A stretch of 7,744 nt of DNA from an uncultured Chlamydiae bacterium (GTDB lineage: Bacteria; Chlamydiota; Chlamydiia; Chlamydiales; Rhabdochlamydiaceae), in NCBI GenBank assembly GCA_903867585.1, contig CAIPRZ010000154.1:1-7744 (forward strand), in the 5' to 3' direction. Every line of letters begins with the position of its first letter. Positions within the stretch are counted from its first letter, which is position 1. The notes under the pieces were generated by a model. It was not told where the DNA came from. It ran no database searches and saw nothing but the letters and a program-made list of their open reading frames with translations. A program made the position numbers and the translations under genes. Positions 6,429 to 7,744 of the stretch are shown in pieces.

Positions 6429-6794
6429 GTGTATAATTTACAAAATATCTTCGATAAAATTAATAAAGATTTTTTTGAAAGTAAGCTCTCAACTCAAATT
6501 ATATGGGCAAGATCTGCTAAAGCTAAAGCTAGCCGTTACCGGAGACTTGGCTGCTATATGCCAAGGCTTAATTTAATTAAAATTAATCCAATTTTAGATG
6601 ATTTAGAAGTCCCTGATTATTTTATTGAGTATATTGTGTATCATGAGATGCTACACGCTGTCTGTCCTCCTATTAAGGGGATAGGACGAAGGCGCGTACA
6701 TCATAAAAAATTTCTAGAAAGAGAAAAGTTATTTCCCTCTTTTGAGCAGGCTAAAGCCTGGGAAATCACAGAAGGTAGAAAAAAGTTTTTTTAA
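6429..6794 (+). CDS. SprT-like zinc metalloprotein
   Basis: A 121-residue protein with a SprT-like zincin domain. The N-terminus (NLQNIFDKINKDFFESKLST) matches the usual opening helix of the family. A strand-rich part follows (LGCYMPRLNLIKINPIL, 40-56), then the zinc-binding HEMLH (72-76, Glu73 as general base). The likely third ligand is H91 or H92 in VHHKKF, followed by the typical FPSFEQAKAWE (102-112). Eukaryotic relatives (Spartan, Wss1) cleave DNA-protein crosslinks, but bacterial short forms have no settled role and this one lacks extra DNA-binding domains. I chose GTG 6429-6431, 4 nt after the previous stop. The frame is open upstream to ATG 6243, but that stretch lies inside the acetyltransferase gene and shows no family similarity. 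No good Shine-Dalgarno is visible, so translation probably depends on coupling. Confidence 0.82.
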   Translation: MYNLQNIFDKINKDFFESKLSTQIIWARSAKAKASRYRRLGCYMPRLNLIKINPILDDLEVPDYFIEYIVYHEMLHAVCPPIKGIGRRRVHHKKFLEREKLFPSFEQAKAWEITEGRKKFF

Positions 6795-6803
6795 GTAGGT
6801 TTT

Positions 6804-7526
6804 ATGGCAGGTCATAGTAAATGGGCAAACATCAAGCATCGAAAAGGAAAAGCGGATGCTTTAAAGGGTAAAATCTTTTCTAGAGTTACCAAAGAGATCA
6901 TATCAAGCGTTAAGCAAGGTGGACCTGATCCTAAAAACAATCCCCGATTAAAAATTGCTCTGCAAAAAGCTAAAGAGGCTAACTTGCCGAACGAAAATAT
7001 TGAGCGCAATATCAAAAAAGCAAGTTCCTCTGATCAGGCCGATTATTCTTCTATGGTTTATGAATTTTATGGTTACAACGGCGTCGGTATTCTTGCCGAG
7101 GTTCTAACTGATAATAAAAATCGAAGTGCCTCTGAAATGCGGATTGCTACTAATAAAAAAGGGGGCACTATTGCCACTCCTGGAAGTGTTGCGTATAACT
7201 TTGATCGTAAAGGGGTGACAACGGTTTCTTCATCTCAGGTAAAAGATGAAGATGCTCTTTTTTTATTAGTTACAGAACTAGGTGCTGAAGATTTTGAAAA
7301 GCATGACGATCTTTATGTCATCACAAGTTCAACCGAAGACCTGCATGCTATTAAAGAGGCAATAAATGCCAAAGAGATTAAGGTGGATTCCTCAGAATTC
7401 GAATACATCCCAAAAACCACCATCGCTTGCGAGTCTGAAGATCAGAAGAGTAACGAAGAGCTGATCGATTATCTAGAAAATCTTGATGATGTGGATGCGG
7501 TTTTTCATAATATGTCTCAAGAGTAA
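6804..7526 (+). CDS. yebC: YebC/PmpR (TACO1) family protein
   Basis: A 240-residue protein with the invariant family opening MAGHSKWANIKHRKGKAD, the FSRVTKEI and GGPDPKNNPRLKIALQKAKEANLPNENIERNIKKA segments of the first domain, and YEFYGYNGVGILAEVLTDNKNR and GSVAYNFDRKG of the next. Family length is about 240-250. YebC proteins were long annotated as transcriptional regulators. More recent work, as I recall it, places bacterial YebC and mitochondrial TACO1 on the ribosome, helping translation through proline-rich stretches; which role applies here is not visible. It follows the SprT-like gene by 9 nt with a weak purine stretch (TAAGTAGG) before ATG 6804. It ends the operon begun by prfB and is followed by a hairpin terminator. 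The same gene (CT457) follows the prfB block in C. trachomatis. Confidence 0.96.
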   Translation: MAGHSKWANIKHRKGKADALKGKIFSRVTKEIISSVKQGGPDPKNNPRLKIALQKAKEANLPNENIERNIKKASSSDQADYSSMVYEFYGYNGVGILAEVLTDNKNRSASEMRIATNKKGGTIATPGSVAYNFDRKGVTTVSSSQVKDEDALFLLVTELGAEDFEKHDDLYVITSSTEDLHAIKEAINAKEIKVDSSEFEYIPKTTIACESEDQKSNEELIDYLENLDDVDAVFHNMSQE

Positions 7527-7744
7527 TTAAACATTCATAAGAAGCTCTTTTTGCATAAAAAGAGTTTCTTGTTTTATCTTTTCAAGATTTTTTGATAAAT
7601 CTTCAAAAACCCCTTCGGTTTCTGTTTTTATAAAGTTTATCTCATCAGTATTATGTCTACAAATGATGGGAAAGTTATTCTCATCGACACTAAAACGATT
7701 AGTTTTATTGGAATCTATCACCAAATCAATATCCACAAGAGACC
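7527..7744 (-). CDS. Hypothetical protein, N-terminus beyond right edge
   Basis: A minus-strand frame is open from the right edge to the TAA at 7529-7527. At least 71 codons are in the window. GTG 7736-7734 is a possible but unsupported start, since the frame continues upstream of it (Leu, Ser) to the edge, so this is probably the C-terminus of a longer protein. Visible content: an acidic, charged stretch (DIDLVIDSNKTNRFSVDENN), then a helical, perhaps coiled-coil tail (EDLSKNLEKIKQETLFMQKE). No membrane segment or family is recognised. The stop abuts the yebC stop with no intervening base, and the last codons are antisense to the yebC terminator. In Chlamydia the region beyond yebC holds tarp (CT456), but nothing here identifies the gene as Tarp. 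Confidence 0.5.
   Translation of the reverse strand, partial: SLVDIDLVIDSNKTNRFSVDENNFPIICRHNTDEINFIKTETEGVFEDLSKNLEKIKQETLFMQKELLMNV
7539..7581 (+). terminator. Rho-independent terminator of the prfB-yebC operon
   Basis: The arms AAGAAGCTCTTTTT (7539-7552) and AAAAAGAGTTTCTT (7557-7570) form a 14-pair stem (13 Watson-Crick and one G-U) around the four-base loop GCAT. The T-rich tail GTTTTATCTTTT follows. It begins 12 nt after the yebC stop. It lies wholly within the coding sequence of the convergent minus-strand gene, encoding part of its last 15 residues. In the minus direction the tail is not T-rich, so it should act mainly on plus-strand transcripts. Confidence 0.85.

Noticed and set aside
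7527..7744. Right-edge minus-strand frame as Tarp
   Set aside because: Only location in Chlamydia suggests it. No actin-binding, proline-rich or repeat feature is visible in the 71 codons seen.

Overview
The window (about 37% G+C by eye) looks like a chromosomal segment from a member of the Chlamydiae, probably an environmental or amoeba-associated lineage rather than Chlamydia itself. The main reason is gene content and order. A free-standing bacterial SWIB-domain protein, an RF2 gene (prfB) with a programmed frameshift, GNAT acetyltransferase genes and yebC occur together, as I recall for the CT460-CT457 block of Chlamydia trachomatis, and truA (CT463 there) is close by. The assignment rests on memory of that gene order and on motifs, not on a search.

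Layout. Positions 1-1737 are read on the minus strand: SWIB gene (1480-1737), a rho-independent terminator (about 1430-1464), truA (657-1409), then a reading frame that starts at 618 and leaves the window at base 1 (unrecognised protein). Between 1738 and 1866 is a divergent promoter region. On the plus strand from it runs a 670-residue protein (1867-3879). It belongs to the UDP-sugar pyrophosphorylase superfamily and most resembles the plant plastid UDP-glucose pyrophosphorylase UGP3. It converges, with a 4-nt gap, on a small minus-strand gene for a 104-residue protein with one C-terminal membrane helix (3884-4198).

From 4383 to 7526 lies a tight plus-strand operon: prfB (RF2, +1 frameshift at UGA 4452-4454), two tandem GNAT acetyltransferases that look like ancient duplicates, a 121-residue SprT-like zinc metalloprotein that probably starts at GTG 6429, and yebC. 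Neighbours overlap by 1-4 nt or are 4-9 nt apart. The operon ends in a strong hairpin terminator (7539-7581) that lies inside the coding sequence of a convergent partial minus-strand gene running off the right edge.

How the genes work together: the 4383-7526 operon has a translation theme (RF2 termination, YebC relief of ribosome stalling), and truA modifies tRNA. The acetyltransferases and the SprT-like protein have unknown targets. The points most worth following up are the plant-UGP3-like enzyme divergent from the eukaryote-like SWIB gene, the terminator encoded within an antisense gene, and the two edge or membrane proteins with no recognised family. No tRNA, rRNA, CRISPR array or insertion sequence was seen. 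No gene-free stretch exceeds about 185 bases.
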